Positions 15,768 through 25,143 of a DNA stretch of 54,585 nt are shown here, one piece after another. The DNA lies in contig CABIYO010000015.1 of assembly GCA_902362975.1 (NCBI GenBank), forward strand, positions 1-54,585, in the 5' to 3' direction. A program made the translations under genes and the position numbers. Position 1 is the first letter of the stretch. The number at the start of each line of letters is the position of its first letter. This DNA is from Caryophanales bacterium (GTDB lineage: Bacteria; Bacillota; Bacilli; Exiguobacteriales; Exiguobacteriaceae). The notes under the pieces were generated by a model. It was not told where the DNA came from. It was given only the letters and a program-made list of their open reading frames with translations, and did no database searches.

Positions 15768-16411
15768 CGGCTCATCCTCTGCATCATCCCTGACGTCAAC
15801 ACTTCGATTCCTTCGCCTTCTTCAGACGCCATGATCAACGCACGCGCGACATGAAGCGCCTGAATCGGTGCGACTTCCGGTGTCTTCTCAAGCAAGAATG
15901 ACTGGAACGGTCGACTGATGACCTCGGCCGCTTTCTCCCCGAGGCGGAATGAATCACGTTCTCCGAGTAACAGAGAGGGACGCGCGATAATCAAGTGATG
16001 GAAGTTGAAGATGCGTAATGCGTTCTCAAGTTCTCCTTTCACACGGTTATAAAAGAAAGATGAACGCAACGATGCGCCTTGTGCCGATACGACCGCATAG
16101 CGCGTCGCACCATGTGCCTTGGCGACACGGGCGACTTCAAGTGGTAATTCTAAATCAACTTGTTTGAACGCTTCTTGCGAGCCAGCTACCGCAATCGTTG
16201 TGCCGAGCGCACAGTACACGTCGTCAATCTGCGGAAGGGACGAATCCATCTCCTCGAAACCGACGACCTCATGTAACTTCGGATGACTCCAACGCTTCGA
16301 GCGACGGACGACGATCCAGACCGCATCATAACGGTCACTCTCTAACAACTGTTCCACCAATTCGCGGCCAATCAAGCCGGTCGCGCCTACGACAAGTGCA
16401 GTTTTCCCCAT
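15764..16411 (-). CDS. NAD(P)-binding SDR, YraR/HTATIP2-like
   Basis: A 215-residue atypical short-chain dehydrogenase/epimerase. The dinucleotide site is VVGATGLIGREL (residues 7-18), followed by VYCALGTT and the YAVVSAQGASLRS strand. The active-site tyrosine may be the Tyr of FFYNRVKGELE (YxxxK). Similar to B. subtilis YraR and eukaryotic HTATIP2; substrate unknown. TAGGAGGAGTCACG precedes the ATG. It lies 34 bases after pbuX with no terminator between, suggesting it belongs to the guanine-riboswitch operon. Confidence 0.85.
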   Translation of the reverse strand: MGKTALVVGATGLIGRELVEQLLESDRYDAVWIVVRRSKRWSHPKLHEVVGFEEMDSSLPQIDDVYCALGTTIAVAGSQEAFKQVDLELPLEVARVAKAHGATRYAVVSAQGASLRSSFFYNRVKGELENALRIFNFHHLIIARPSLLLGERDSFRLGEKAAEVISRPFQSFLLEKTPEVAPIQALHVARALIMASEEGEGIEVLTSGMMQRMSR

Positions 16412-16445
16412 TCGTGACTCCTCCTAGACTACTATTTCCTTCAGT

Positions 16446-18391
<1,946 letters not shown>

Positions 18392-18421
18392 GGAAATCAA
18401 CGACAGCATACGACAAGCGCC

Positions 18422-18490
18422 ACCCGTAGTCGAACCATTTACGGTAGTTCGGTAGAGACTTGCGGACCATATTTCCGCTGATATACGAGT
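18422..18490 (-). promoter_or_regulatory. Guanine riboswitch (purine aptamer)
   Basis: Read leftward, a seven-base P1 ACTCGTA/TACGGGT encloses ATATGG, TCTACC and the CGTAAAT loop, matching the purine aptamer. The decisive base in GACTAC is C, as in guanine/xanthine-class aptamers (T would mean adenine). Position and downstream terminator match the B. subtilis xpt leader, so ligand should switch transcription off. Confidence 0.93.
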
Positions 18491-18518
18491 GCGAATCTTT
18501 TTATTTAAGATAAACTTT

Positions 18519-18546
18519 ATTGTAGACGAGCTGACGAGAAATGCAA
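18519..18546 (-). promoter_or_regulatory. Promoter of xpt-pbuX operon
   Basis: Read leftward: TTGCAT, 16 bases, TACAAT, about 30 bases before the aptamer begins. A PurR-box-like AATCGAACATTT (18568-18579) lies upstream of the -35, in the gap shared with the divergent SDR gene. Confidence 0.7.
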
Positions 18547-18634
18547 TAGGTTGCAATCAAACGGCGAAATGTTCGATTTTTCTGAAACTGCTGTATACTG
18601 TATGTATTGGATATGAGAGAGGAGCCTTGCCCTT

Positions 18635-19243
18635 ATGAAGTTATTCGTATTAGGCGCAACCGGTCGGACCGGACATCAATTCATCGATCAAGCCATCGAG
18701 CACGGTCATGACGTCACCGCATTCGTACGTGAACAGAAAAAGTTGATTCGGACCCCACAACTTGAAATCATCGAAGGCGACTTATATGATGTCGACGCAT
18801 TGACGGAAGCGATGCATGGTCACGATGCGATCGTCAGCTGTCTCGGTACGGATTTAAGCGACCCGGACTTTTTAGCGAGTGTCACGGACAAGCTCATCCC
18901 AGCGATGAAGACGAATGGCATCTCACGCGTCGTCTATTTGGCCTCAGCCGGTATCGACAATGAGATACCGGGACTTGCCGGGAAAGCCATTACGTTCATG
19001 CTTCGAAAACCGCTCCGTGATCATCGGGCAGCCGTGGACTTGTGGCGCAACTCGTCATTCGATTATACGATTGTAAGACCGATGCAATTGACGGACGGAC
19101 CTCGCACCTCGACGTATCGTACGGCCATCGACGAAGTGCCAGAGAACGGGAAACACATCTCACGGGCAGACGTCGCCCAATTCATGCTTCATGCGATTGA
19201 AGAACAGGAACACGTACGAGAGTCAGTCGGACTGGCGTACTAA
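18635..19243 (+). CDS. NAD(P)H-binding atypical SDR (YwnB/NmrA-like)
   Basis: A 202-residue protein of the NAD(P)-binding NmrA-like group. FVLGATGRTGHQFIDQA gives the GxxGxxG dinucleotide site at residues 4-20, then DAIVSCLGTD and VVYLASAGID. The substrate is unknown, and related proteins reduce flavins or sense NADPH. It resembles B. subtilis YwnB. GAGAGGAGCC precedes the ATG. It is divergent from the xpt operon and may share the PurR-like box. A TATACT -10-like element lies near 18594. Confidence 0.85.
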   Translation: MKLFVLGATGRTGHQFIDQAIEHGHDVTAFVREQKKLIRTPQLEIIEGDLYDVDALTEAMHGHDAIVSCLGTDLSDPDFLASVTDKLIPAMKTNGISRVVYLASAGIDNEIPGLAGKAITFMLRKPLRDHRAAVDLWRNSSFDYTIVRPMQLTDGPRTSTYRTAIDEVPENGKHISRADVAQFMLHAIEEQEHVRESVGLAY

Positions 19244-19303
19244 TTTGATCCAATTCATGCTACAATATCGGGTAGTTTATTTTGAAAGGAACGAAAACGA
19301 ATT

Positions 19304-20857
19304 ATGAGTATATTAACGGTACAAAACTTGAGCCACGGCTTTGGTGACCGCGCTATTTTGAACGATGTCTCTTTCCGCCTCTTAAAAGGGGAACACATTG
19401 GTCTCGTCGGAGCGAACGGTGAAGGAAAATCGACGTTCATGAACATCATCACACGCAAACTGCAACCGGATGAAGGGAAAATTGAATGGGCGAAAAACGT
19501 CCGTGTCGGTTACCTCGATCAACACGCGGTGCTTGAGCGCGGAATGACGATTCGGGACGTCTTGAAAGGTGCCTTCCAATACCTGATTGACATGGAGACG
19601 CGCATCGGCGAACTCTACATGGAGATGGGGGACGCGACACCGGAACAGATGGAAGACATGCTCGCGGAGGTCGGTGAGCTTCAAGAGACGCTCGACTCGA
19701 ACGACTTTTACATTATCGATGCGAAAGTAGAAGAAGTCGCACGCGGTCTCGGTATTTTAGACGTCGGTCTCGACCGTGACGTCACGGACTTATCAGGTGG
19801 ACAGCGTACGAAAGTATTGCTCGCGAAGTTGCTTTTAGAGAAGCCAGATATCTTGCTCCTCGATGAGCCGACCAACTATTTGGATGAAGTGCATATTGAG
19901 TGGTTGAAACGCTATCTCCAAAACTATGACAATGCCTTCATCTTGATCTCACACGATATCCCATTCTTAAATAGCGTCATCAACTTGGTCTACCATATGG
20001 AAAACCAAGAGTTGAACCGCTATGTTGGGGACTATGACAAGTTCATGGAAGTGTATGAGATGAAGCGTTCGCAACTCGAAGCCGCCTATAAGCGTCAGCA
20101 AGCCGAAATCGCGGATTTAAAAGACTTCGTTGCCCGAAACAAAGCGCGTGTGTCGACACGAAACATGGCGATGTCACGTCAGAAGAAACTCGATAAGATG
20201 GATGTCATCGAATTGAGTGCGGAACGTCCGAAACCAGAATTCCGCTTCTTGCAGGCACGTACATCGGGACGCCTCATCTTTGATGCGAAAGGTCTCGTCA
20301 TCGGATACGATGAGCCACTCTCACGTCCGCTCGACCTTCAGATGGAGCGCGGTCAAAAGATTGCCCTCGTCGGAGCGAACGGAATCGGGAAGACGACGCT
20401 CTTGAAGAGTTTGCTGGGCTTGATCAACCCGCTTGAAGGAACCGTCGAACGCGGTGAATTCCTTGAGATGGGTTACTTCGAACAGGAAGCAGCATCGAGC
20501 AACAACACGTGTATCGAAGAAATTTGGAGCGAGTTCCCGTCACTCAATCAACAACAAGTGCGCGCGATGCTCGCGAAATGTGGTCTCATGACGAAGCACA
20601 TTGAAAGTAAAATCTCTGTCCTCAGTGGTGGAGAAAAGGCGAAAGTACGTCTTTGTAAACTCTTAAACAACGAAACAAATTTACTCTTACTCGATGAGCC
20701 GACAAACCACTTGGACGTCGACGCGAAAGAAGAGTTGAAGCGTGCGTTGAAAGAGTACAAAGGAAGCGTTCTTCTCATCAGTCACGAGCCAGAATTCTAC
20801 GAGGATATCGTCACAGATGTCTGGAACTGTGAGTCGTGGACGACGAAAGTATTCTAA
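19304..20857 (+). CDS. yfmM: ABC-F ATPase, YfmM type
   Basis: A 517-residue ABC-F protein: two ATPase domains, no membrane part. Domain 1 has GANGEGKST (Walker A), LSGGQRTKV and DEPTNYLD. A linker with the ribosome-probing arm (about residues 240-300, ARNKARVSTRNMAMSRQKK) follows. Domain 2 has GANGIGKTT, LSGGEKAKV and DEPTNHLD. ABC-F proteins bind the ribosomal E site and rescue stalled or drug-bound ribosomes. The sequence is very close to my memory of B. subtilis YfmM, with matching length. AAAGGAACG precedes the ATG, with a TACAAT -10-like box near 19259. Confidence 0.92.
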   Translation: MSILTVQNLSHGFGDRAILNDVSFRLLKGEHIGLVGANGEGKSTFMNIITRKLQPDEGKIEWAKNVRVGYLDQHAVLERGMTIRDVLKGAFQYLIDMETRIGELYMEMGDATPEQMEDMLAEVGELQETLDSNDFYIIDAKVEEVARGLGILDVGLDRDVTDLSGGQRTKVLLAKLLLEKPDILLLDEPTNYLDEVHIEWLKRYLQNYDNAFILISHDIPFLNSVINLVYHMENQELNRYVGDYDKFMEVYEMKRSQLEAAYKRQQAEIADLKDFVARNKARVSTRNMAMSRQKKLDKMDVIELSAERPKPEFRFLQARTSGRLIFDAKGLVIGYDEPLSRPLDLQMERGQKIALVGANGIGKTTLLKSLLGLINPLEGTVERGEFLEMGYFEQEAASSNNTCIEEIWSEFPSLNQQQVRAMLAKCGLMTKHIESKISVLSGGEKAKVRLCKLLNNETNLLLLDEPTNHLDVDAKEELKRALKEYKGSVLLISHEPEFYEDIVTDVWNCESWTTKVF

Positions 20858-20877
20858 TTCAGTAAAGGACGTGTCGT

Positions 20878-22002
20878 ATGGCTGGCCCAATTCAAACGAA
20901 TGAACGGATTATTTTGTATGACATTATCCGAGGGTTTGCCCTCTGCGGCATTTTCCTCGTCAATATCCCGAGCATGCTCGGGAGCGACTGGATGTTCGGT
21001 CGTCCCGACTATTACGGGAGCGACTTGTTCGTCCGTACGCTCTTTGACTTGTTCGTGCAGACGAAGTTTTATACGATTTTCTCCCTTTTATTTGGGATCG
21101 GCTTTTCGATTTTCCTCGAGCGTTCTTACGCTCGAGGCGAATCGGTCAGTCGTTACATACGCCGGATTTTGATTCTTTTCTTATTCGGTCTCGCGCACTT
21201 GGCGATTTGGTCAGGGGATATCCTCCATACGTACGCCATGTGGGGCTTATTGCTCCCCCTCTTTTACGGATTGAGCAACCGCGCCATTCTGGCATGGGCG
21301 TGGGGACTATTGACTGTAAGTTTCTTACTATTCAACGTTGCCCCTATCTATGTAGAGTGGGCTTTTGGATACATGTATTTAGGAGAGTCGTTCCCGACGG
21401 TCTTTAATTCAGGCTTCGGTCCTTGGCTAGACTATCGATTCGACAACGAGATTTTTACTATGATTCAAAATTCACTTTTTGTCGGGATCGAGGTTCTCGG
21501 TCTGTTCTTAATCGGTCTCTTCATTGGACGGGAACGAAAGCTTCTGACTTGGAGTATCCAAGGATTGACCCGGACTGCTGCTATCTGCGCAATAGCAGCC
21601 ATACCATTCTGGGGAATCATCATCTGGCATCATTACGGTGATGGCGCCTCTTATATGTCAACGAACTCAGCAGCCGTATGGATTTCTGGAAAACTGCTCG
21701 CTACAACATACATCTGCCTGTTCACCATCGCCGTTCGAAAAGGTCGCACGTTCGCCCCGCTTCAAGCACTCGGACGAATGGCACTCACGAACTATCTGAC
21801 ACATACGTTGATCATTGTCTTGCCAGTGATCGCACTCGGGGCGTACGGAGCGCTTTCCTTAACCGAAGGCTTGTTCCTCAGCATCGCCATTTTGATTGCC
21901 CAATCGTTCTTCTCGATGTGGTGGCTGAAGAATCACCGTTACGGACCGTTTGAGAAGCTATGGCGTCTCGGAACATACGGACGACAAACAAAATCATCCT
22001 AA
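20878..22002 (+). CDS. DUF418/YeiB family membrane protein
   Basis: A 374-residue polytopic membrane protein. The opening DIIRGFALCGIFLVNIPSM is the DUF418/YeiB signature, and the C-terminal part contains ALGRMALTNYLTHTL. About ten hydrophobic segments are visible. The family resembles acyltransferase-type membrane proteins (heparan N-acetyltransferase-like), but no activity is established. It starts 20 bases after yfmM and may be co-transcribed with it. Its stop lies inside the terminator stem. Confidence 0.87.
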   Translation: MAGPIQTNERIILYDIIRGFALCGIFLVNIPSMLGSDWMFGRPDYYGSDLFVRTLFDLFVQTKFYTIFSLLFGIGFSIFLERSYARGESVSRYIRRILILFLFGLAHLAIWSGDILHTYAMWGLLLPLFYGLSNRAILAWAWGLLTVSFLLFNVAPIYVEWAFGYMYLGESFPTVFNSGFGPWLDYRFDNEIFTMIQNSLFVGIEVLGLFLIGLFIGRERKLLTWSIQGLTRTAAICAIAAIPFWGIIIWHHYGDGASYMSTNSAAVWISGKLLATTYICLFTIAVRKGRTFAPLQALGRMALTNYLTHTLIIVLPVIALGAYGALSLTEGLFLSIAILIAQSFFSMWWLKNHRYGPFEKLWRLGTYGRQTKSS

Positions 22003-22031
22003 GATCGGACTTCATTGCCCGATCTTTTTTT
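22001..22031 (+). terminator. Terminator of yfmM-DUF418 unit
   Basis: Stem AAGATCGG/CCGATCTT followed by TTTTT, overlapping the DUF418 stop codon. Confidence 0.82.
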
Positions 22032-22033
22032 AA

Positions 22034-22063
22034 CAAAAACTGCAGACGTAATAACGTCTGCAG
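22034..22063 (-). terminator. Terminator of ppaC
   Basis: Perfect ten-base stem CTGCAGACGT/ACGTCTGCAG, followed leftward by TTTTTG. Confidence 0.85.
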
Positions 22064-22091
22064 ATTCGCTCGAGGCCACGGCTTCGAGTTT

Positions 22092-23021
22092 TTATTTTGT
22101 TGCCGCTTCAGTTAAGAATGGCACGATTTGCTTCTTACGCGAGACGACGCCAGGAAGTGTCGCCAATCCGTTTTGAAGCGTCACGTTGAACGCTTGTTCG
22201 AAGAGTTCTGTTTTTGATCCGACAACGATTGCTTCCGAATCGTTCGTCAAAATGTTCGTGATGGCGAATACGAACAAGTCCAAGTTTTTCGCTGCAACCG
22301 TTTTGGCGATTTCGGCTTCGACTTCCGCCTTCCGGTTCAAGACGTCGTTCGCATCGACCGTGTTCACTTGTGCGATTTCGACACGATAGTCGCCCATCGC
22401 GAATTCCTTCGCATCGAGTGAGATGAGCTCTTCAATCGTTTTTTGGCTAAGGTCTGCACCCGCTTTGAGCATCTCAAGTCCGTATGATTCCGCATCGACG
22501 CCAGCGATCTCCGCAAGTTCTTTCGCTGCTTTGATGTCTTCATCTGTGCATGTCGGTGATTTGAAGAGAAGCGAATCCGAGATGATGGCGGACAGCATCA
22601 AGCCGGCCATATCCGCAGCAATTTCGACACCATGCTCTTTATACAACTTCAACAAAATCGTTGCCGTACACCCGACTGGCTCCGCACGATAGTAGAGCGG
22701 GTCTGCCGTTTGGAAGTTTGCGATACGGTGGTGGTCGATGACTTCAAGGATTCGCACGTCTTCAATCCCGTCCGCACTTTGCTGGAACTCGTTATGGTCG
22801 ACCAAGATAACTTCTTCCGCCTCATCTTTCACGCTTTCAATCAAGCGTGGTGCTTTCACACGGAAGTAATCGAGCGCATATTGTGTTTCGCCGTTCACTT
22901 CACCGAGACGGACCGCTTCTGCGTCCATCCCTAATTTCTTTTTCAACTCGGCATAGGCGAGTGCTGATGTGATTGTGTCGGTATCTGGATTTTTATGTCC
23001 GAAGACTAGTACTGTACTCAT
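22092..23021 (-). CDS. ppaC: Manganese-dependent inorganic pyrophosphatase
   Basis: A 309-residue family II pyrophosphatase of the DHH superfamily that hydrolyses pyrophosphate and drives biosynthesis. The metal-binding blocks are GHKNPDTDT (residues 8-16), VDHNE, and the DHH motif [10 protein letters not shown]. The C-terminal DHHA2 domain ends with the substrate-binding SRKKQ. No CBS domains, so it is the short, unregulated form. Start backed by GTGAGGAGAATGAG. Strong own promoter and terminator; monocistronic. Confidence 0.96.
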   Translation of the reverse strand: MSTVLVFGHKNPDTDTITSALAYAELKKKLGMDAEAVRLGEVNGETQYALDYFRVKAPRLIESVKDEAEEVILVDHNEFQQSADGIEDVRILEVIDHHRIANFQTADPLYYRAEPVGCTATILLKLYKEHGVEIAADMAGLMLSAIISDSLLFKSPTCTDEDIKAAKELAEIAGVDAESYGLEMLKAGADLSQKTIEELISLDAKEFAMGDYRVEIAQVNTVDANDVLNRKAEVEAEIAKTVAAKNLDLFVFAITNILTNDSEAIVVGSKTELFEQAFNVTLQNGLATLPGVVSRKKQIVPFLTEAATK

Positions 23022-23057
23022 GTCTCATTCTCCTCACTAAATAGTTTTCCCTTATCC

Positions 23058-23085
23058 ATTATAACGCCCACGGCATTTCTTTCAA
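23058..23085 (-). promoter_or_regulatory. Sigma-A promoter of ppaC
   Basis: Read leftward: TTGAAA, 16 bases, TATAAT, 37 bases before the ppaC start. Confidence 0.8.
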
Positions 23086-23093
23086 TTCCCAAA

Positions 23094-23117
23094 CAAAAAG
23101 AGCCGTGTCTCGGCTCT
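23094..23117 (-). terminator. Terminator of the 44-aa charged-protein gene
   Basis: Stem AGAGCCG/CGGCTCT followed leftward by a T run. It starts right at the stop codon of the small ORF. Confidence 0.82.
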
Positions 23118-23251
23118 TATGCTTGTTCGTCTTCATCTGTCTCTTCGAGGTCGGAATGATCTCCTTTTGAATCTTCTTCATGGGAGATGTCCGGTTGATC
23201 TCGTTTCAACTTTTCTTTTTCTTCTTGTTCACGCTTTTCTTTGTCTGACAT
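23117..23251 (-). CDS. 44-residue highly charged small protein, putative general-stress protein
   Basis: Not a known family to me. The 44-residue product begins MSDKEKREQEEKEKLKRDQP and continues with an acidic tail ending DLEETDEDEQA. Most residues are charged, there is no hydrophobic core, and it is likely disordered. It is supported as a real gene by AAAGGATGA seven bases before the ATG, by a terminator at the stop and by a sigma-B-like promoter 40 bases upstream. The pattern resembles small hydrophilic general-stress proteins of Bacillales. Confidence 0.72.
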   Translation of the reverse strand: MSDKEKREQEEKEKLKRDQPDISHEEDSKGDHSDLEETDEDEQA

Positions 23252-23290
23252 ATCGTGTCATCCTTTCGAAAATCCGACTTGTCGTAATCT

Positions 23291-23316
23291 GTTCCCCAAG
23301 CTAGATTTCGTCAAAC
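23291..23316 (-). promoter_or_regulatory. Sigma-B-like promoter of the 44-aa gene
   Basis: Read leftward: GTTTGA, 14 bases, GGGAAC. Same -10 hexamer as the promoters at 3151 and 33270. It sits in the short gap after the HesB-like gene. Confidence 0.65.
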
Positions 23317-23348
23317 GACATTTCACTAAACGTAAACAAACTGAAACG

Positions 23349-23630
23349 TCAGGCCTGCACGAAGACGATTTCTTCTCCGCGAAGTTCGACTTTCACGTCT
23401 TGTCCTTGGAACAACCACTCATCTTGTTCCGCCACGACAAAACGAATGCCGTCTTCTTCGGTCTCAACAGCCGCATTGTTCACGTCTTCTGTGATGACCC
23501 CGACAGAAAAACCGTGCGTCAAGTCTGTCGAACCTCCGTATTTGGCAAATAGACGAACCGTTTGGCCTGCTTCGACTTCCATCTCTTCTTTAAACCATTG
23601 GAGCGCTTCTTCTGTTACTTGAACCTTCAT
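23349..23630 (-). CDS. HesB/IscA-like protein lacking cluster cysteines (YneR-like)
   Basis: A 93-residue protein with the HesB/A-type carrier fold: MKVQVTEEALQWFKEEM, RLFAKYGG, HGFSVGV and FVVAEQDEWLF. True A-type iron-sulfur carriers need three cysteines, but none is present in the whole protein, so it is unlikely to hold a cluster. This matches the B. subtilis YneR subgroup of unknown role. GAGAGGAGGAAATG is the ribosome site. No terminator is seen before the small ORF downstream. Confidence 0.85.
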   Translation of the reverse strand: MKVQVTEEALQWFKEEMEVEAGQTVRLFAKYGGSTDLTHGFSVGVITEDVNNAAVETEEDGIRFVVAEQDEWLFQGQDVKVELRGEEIVFVQA

Positions 23631-23697
23631 AACATTTCCTCCTCTCGACTACTCCTTTCATTCTAAACGTTTCAAAAGAGTCGAGCGAGGAAGTTGC

Positions 23698-24657
23698 CTA
23701 AAGTGTGGTGCCAACTTGATAGCTAACTGTCATGCCATGCGTTTCCGGTTGCGCACCATTCATTTCAGCGAGCGTCGTTTCAAATAAGCGTCGCCCAATT
23801 TCTTCATTCGGTGAGATCATCGTCGACAGTCCGAATGCATGACCAATCGGATGTCCGTCAAACCCGAGCATGGCGACTTCCTCAGGAATCTTGATGTCTC
23901 GCCGTTGCATCTCTCCTAAAAATCCGAGGGCGACATAATCGGACGAGAAAAAGAGCGCTCGAGGACGCTCTTTTTGAGAGAGGAACGTTTCAGCTAGCCG
24001 AATACCGTCCTCACTCGTCAAATAGCCCGTCCAAATCCATTGCTCACGCGCATGCGCTACTTCATCGAAATAGGCTTGCTGACGCGCAAGGGAACTCGGA
24101 CTATGGCTTCTTGACAAGATGATTCCAATCTCTTCATATCCATGCTCCTGTAGCACACGAATACCTGATACGAACGACGCGTAATGATCGACATGGATGG
24201 ACGAAATTGTCTCCGGTGCGCCGACGGTCGCTACGGCAATCGGTCCGTACGCACGATACGTCTCCATTTCCTTAAAGGACATTTCATGCGACAAGACGAT
24301 CGCCCCATCGACTTCGCGATGTTTCAATAAATTGAGTGCTTGTCGCTCCTCACTTAATTTATACTCCGTCTGCCACATGACGAGGCGATAATCGTGCTCG
24401 AGCGCCGCCTTGGCGAGCCCATTGACGAAGAAACCGTAATACGGATGATTCAAATAAGGTAAGATGACGACGATTCGTTGCGTCTTCCCTGTCGACAACG
24501 TCAACGCCTGTTGATTTCGCAAATACCCGAGCTCCTTCATTGCCGCATGTACACGGGTCCGTTTTTCTTTCGATACGTACGGATGCTCGTTCAGGACGCG
24601 TGAGACCGTCGTCACCGAAACGTCAGCGTGCTTTGCGATATCTCGAATGTTTGCCAT
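23698..24657 (-). CDS. LacI-family transcriptional regulator
   Basis: A 319-residue repressor: N-terminal helix-turn-helix IRDIAKHADVSVTTVSRVLN (residues 4-23) with the hinge helix around QALTLSTGK, then a periplasmic-binding-protein-like sensor (FFSSDYVALGFLGEM, MLGFDGHPIG). Such proteins bind 14-16 bp palindromes and respond to sugars or sugar phosphates. The target cannot be told. Candidate operators are the palindrome at 24940 and the phased sites before the PTS gene at 11015. It follows the 77-codon unknown gene by ten bases and is probably co-transcribed. Confidence 0.9.
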   Translation of the reverse strand: MANIRDIAKHADVSVTTVSRVLNEHPYVSKEKRTRVHAAMKELGYLRNQQALTLSTGKTQRIVVILPYLNHPYYGFFVNGLAKAALEHDYRLVMWQTEYKLSEERQALNLLKHREVDGAIVLSHEMSFKEMETYRAYGPIAVATVGAPETISSIHVDHYASFVSGIRVLQEHGYEEIGIILSRSHSPSSLARQQAYFDEVAHAREQWIWTGYLTSEDGIRLAETFLSQKERPRALFFSSDYVALGFLGEMQRRDIKIPEEVAMLGFDGHPIGHAFGLSTMISPNEEIGRRLFETTLAEMNGAQPETHGMTVSYQVGTTL

Positions 24658-24667
24658 TCATCTCACC

Positions 24668-24901
24668 TCAACTTGTCAGTCTTTGCATATAGTGTACCCA
24701 CTCTGCTTGCTGACTGTCACCTCTTTCGATGACTTGACAACGAATCGCTTGAACGAGACGGAAGCGATCTTCTAACGGCAGAAGAAGAAACTCTTCACGG
24801 AAACGGGTACACAACATTTTTCCAAACGGTGTATACAACTGATTGATGACGAGCTCGTATACGATTCCACTACACCATGTCTTCCACGTTGTCGGATTCA
24901 T
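24668..24901 (-). CDS. 77-residue hypothetical protein, partner of LacI gene
   Basis: Not recognised. ATG 24901 has a strong GGGAGGGG site. An upstream in-frame start exists but lacks one and would cross the palindrome region. The product is soluble and mostly helical, with three cysteines and aromatic-rich ends (MNPTTWKTWCSGIVYELVI to WVHYMQRLTS). The close spacing to the LacI gene (10 bases) suggests translational coupling and a shared role. Confidence 0.6.
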   Translation of the reverse strand: MNPTTWKTWCSGIVYELVINQLYTPFGKMLCTRFREEFLLLPLEDRFRLVQAIRCQVIERGDSQQAEWVHYMQRLTS

Positions 24902-24939
24902 ATCGATTCCCCTCCCTTTGTCTATATCATCGTATCTTC

Positions 24940-24953
24940 TGAAACGCGTTTCA
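24940..24953 (-). promoter_or_regulatory. 14-bp perfect palindrome, candidate LacI autoregulatory operator
   Basis: TGAAACGCGTTTCA is a perfect palindrome 38 bases upstream of the 77-codon gene that leads the LacI unit. It resembles cre but has GC instead of CG at the centre, so it is more likely a dedicated operator. Confidence 0.55.
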
Positions 24954-24980
24954 GAGCAAGCATCTTTTTTTAAAAAGTTT

Positions 24981-24993
24981 ATTTCCGAACATT
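24981..24993 (+). promoter_or_regulatory. PurR box upstream of purine permease
   Basis: ATTTCCGAACATT is a full match to the Bacillales PurBox AWWWCCGAACWWT. An inverted full match lies at 25107. Confidence 0.75.
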
Positions 24994-25037
24994 TTTTGTC
25001 TTTAACTTTCATTTTTCATGTTTTTTACTCAAAACAA

Positions 25038-25066
25038 TTGACGGGAATCGAACATTTTTGTATAGT
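25038..25066 (+). promoter_or_regulatory. Sigma-A promoter of purine permease
   Basis: TTGACG, 17-base spacer, TATAGT. The spacer contains a weaker PurBox core (AATCGAACATT). Start site expected near 25073, giving a 70-base leader. Confidence 0.82.
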
Positions 25067-25106
25067 CATCAAGTTGATAACGTTAGTTTTAACATTTTTC
25101 TCAATT

Positions 25107-25119
25107 AATGTTCGGAAAT
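25107..25119 (-). promoter_or_regulatory. Inverted PurR box in permease leader
   Basis: AATGTTCGGAAAT is the exact reverse complement of the box at 24981. It lies in the transcribed leader, 25 bases before the start codon. Confidence 0.75.
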
Positions 25120-25143
25120 AGACCGAAATAAGGAGTTATATCG

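Noticed and set aside
24940..24953. Palindrome TGAAACGCGTTTCA as a cre site
   Set aside because: The centre is GC where cre needs CG, and the position fits autoregulation of the LacI unit better.
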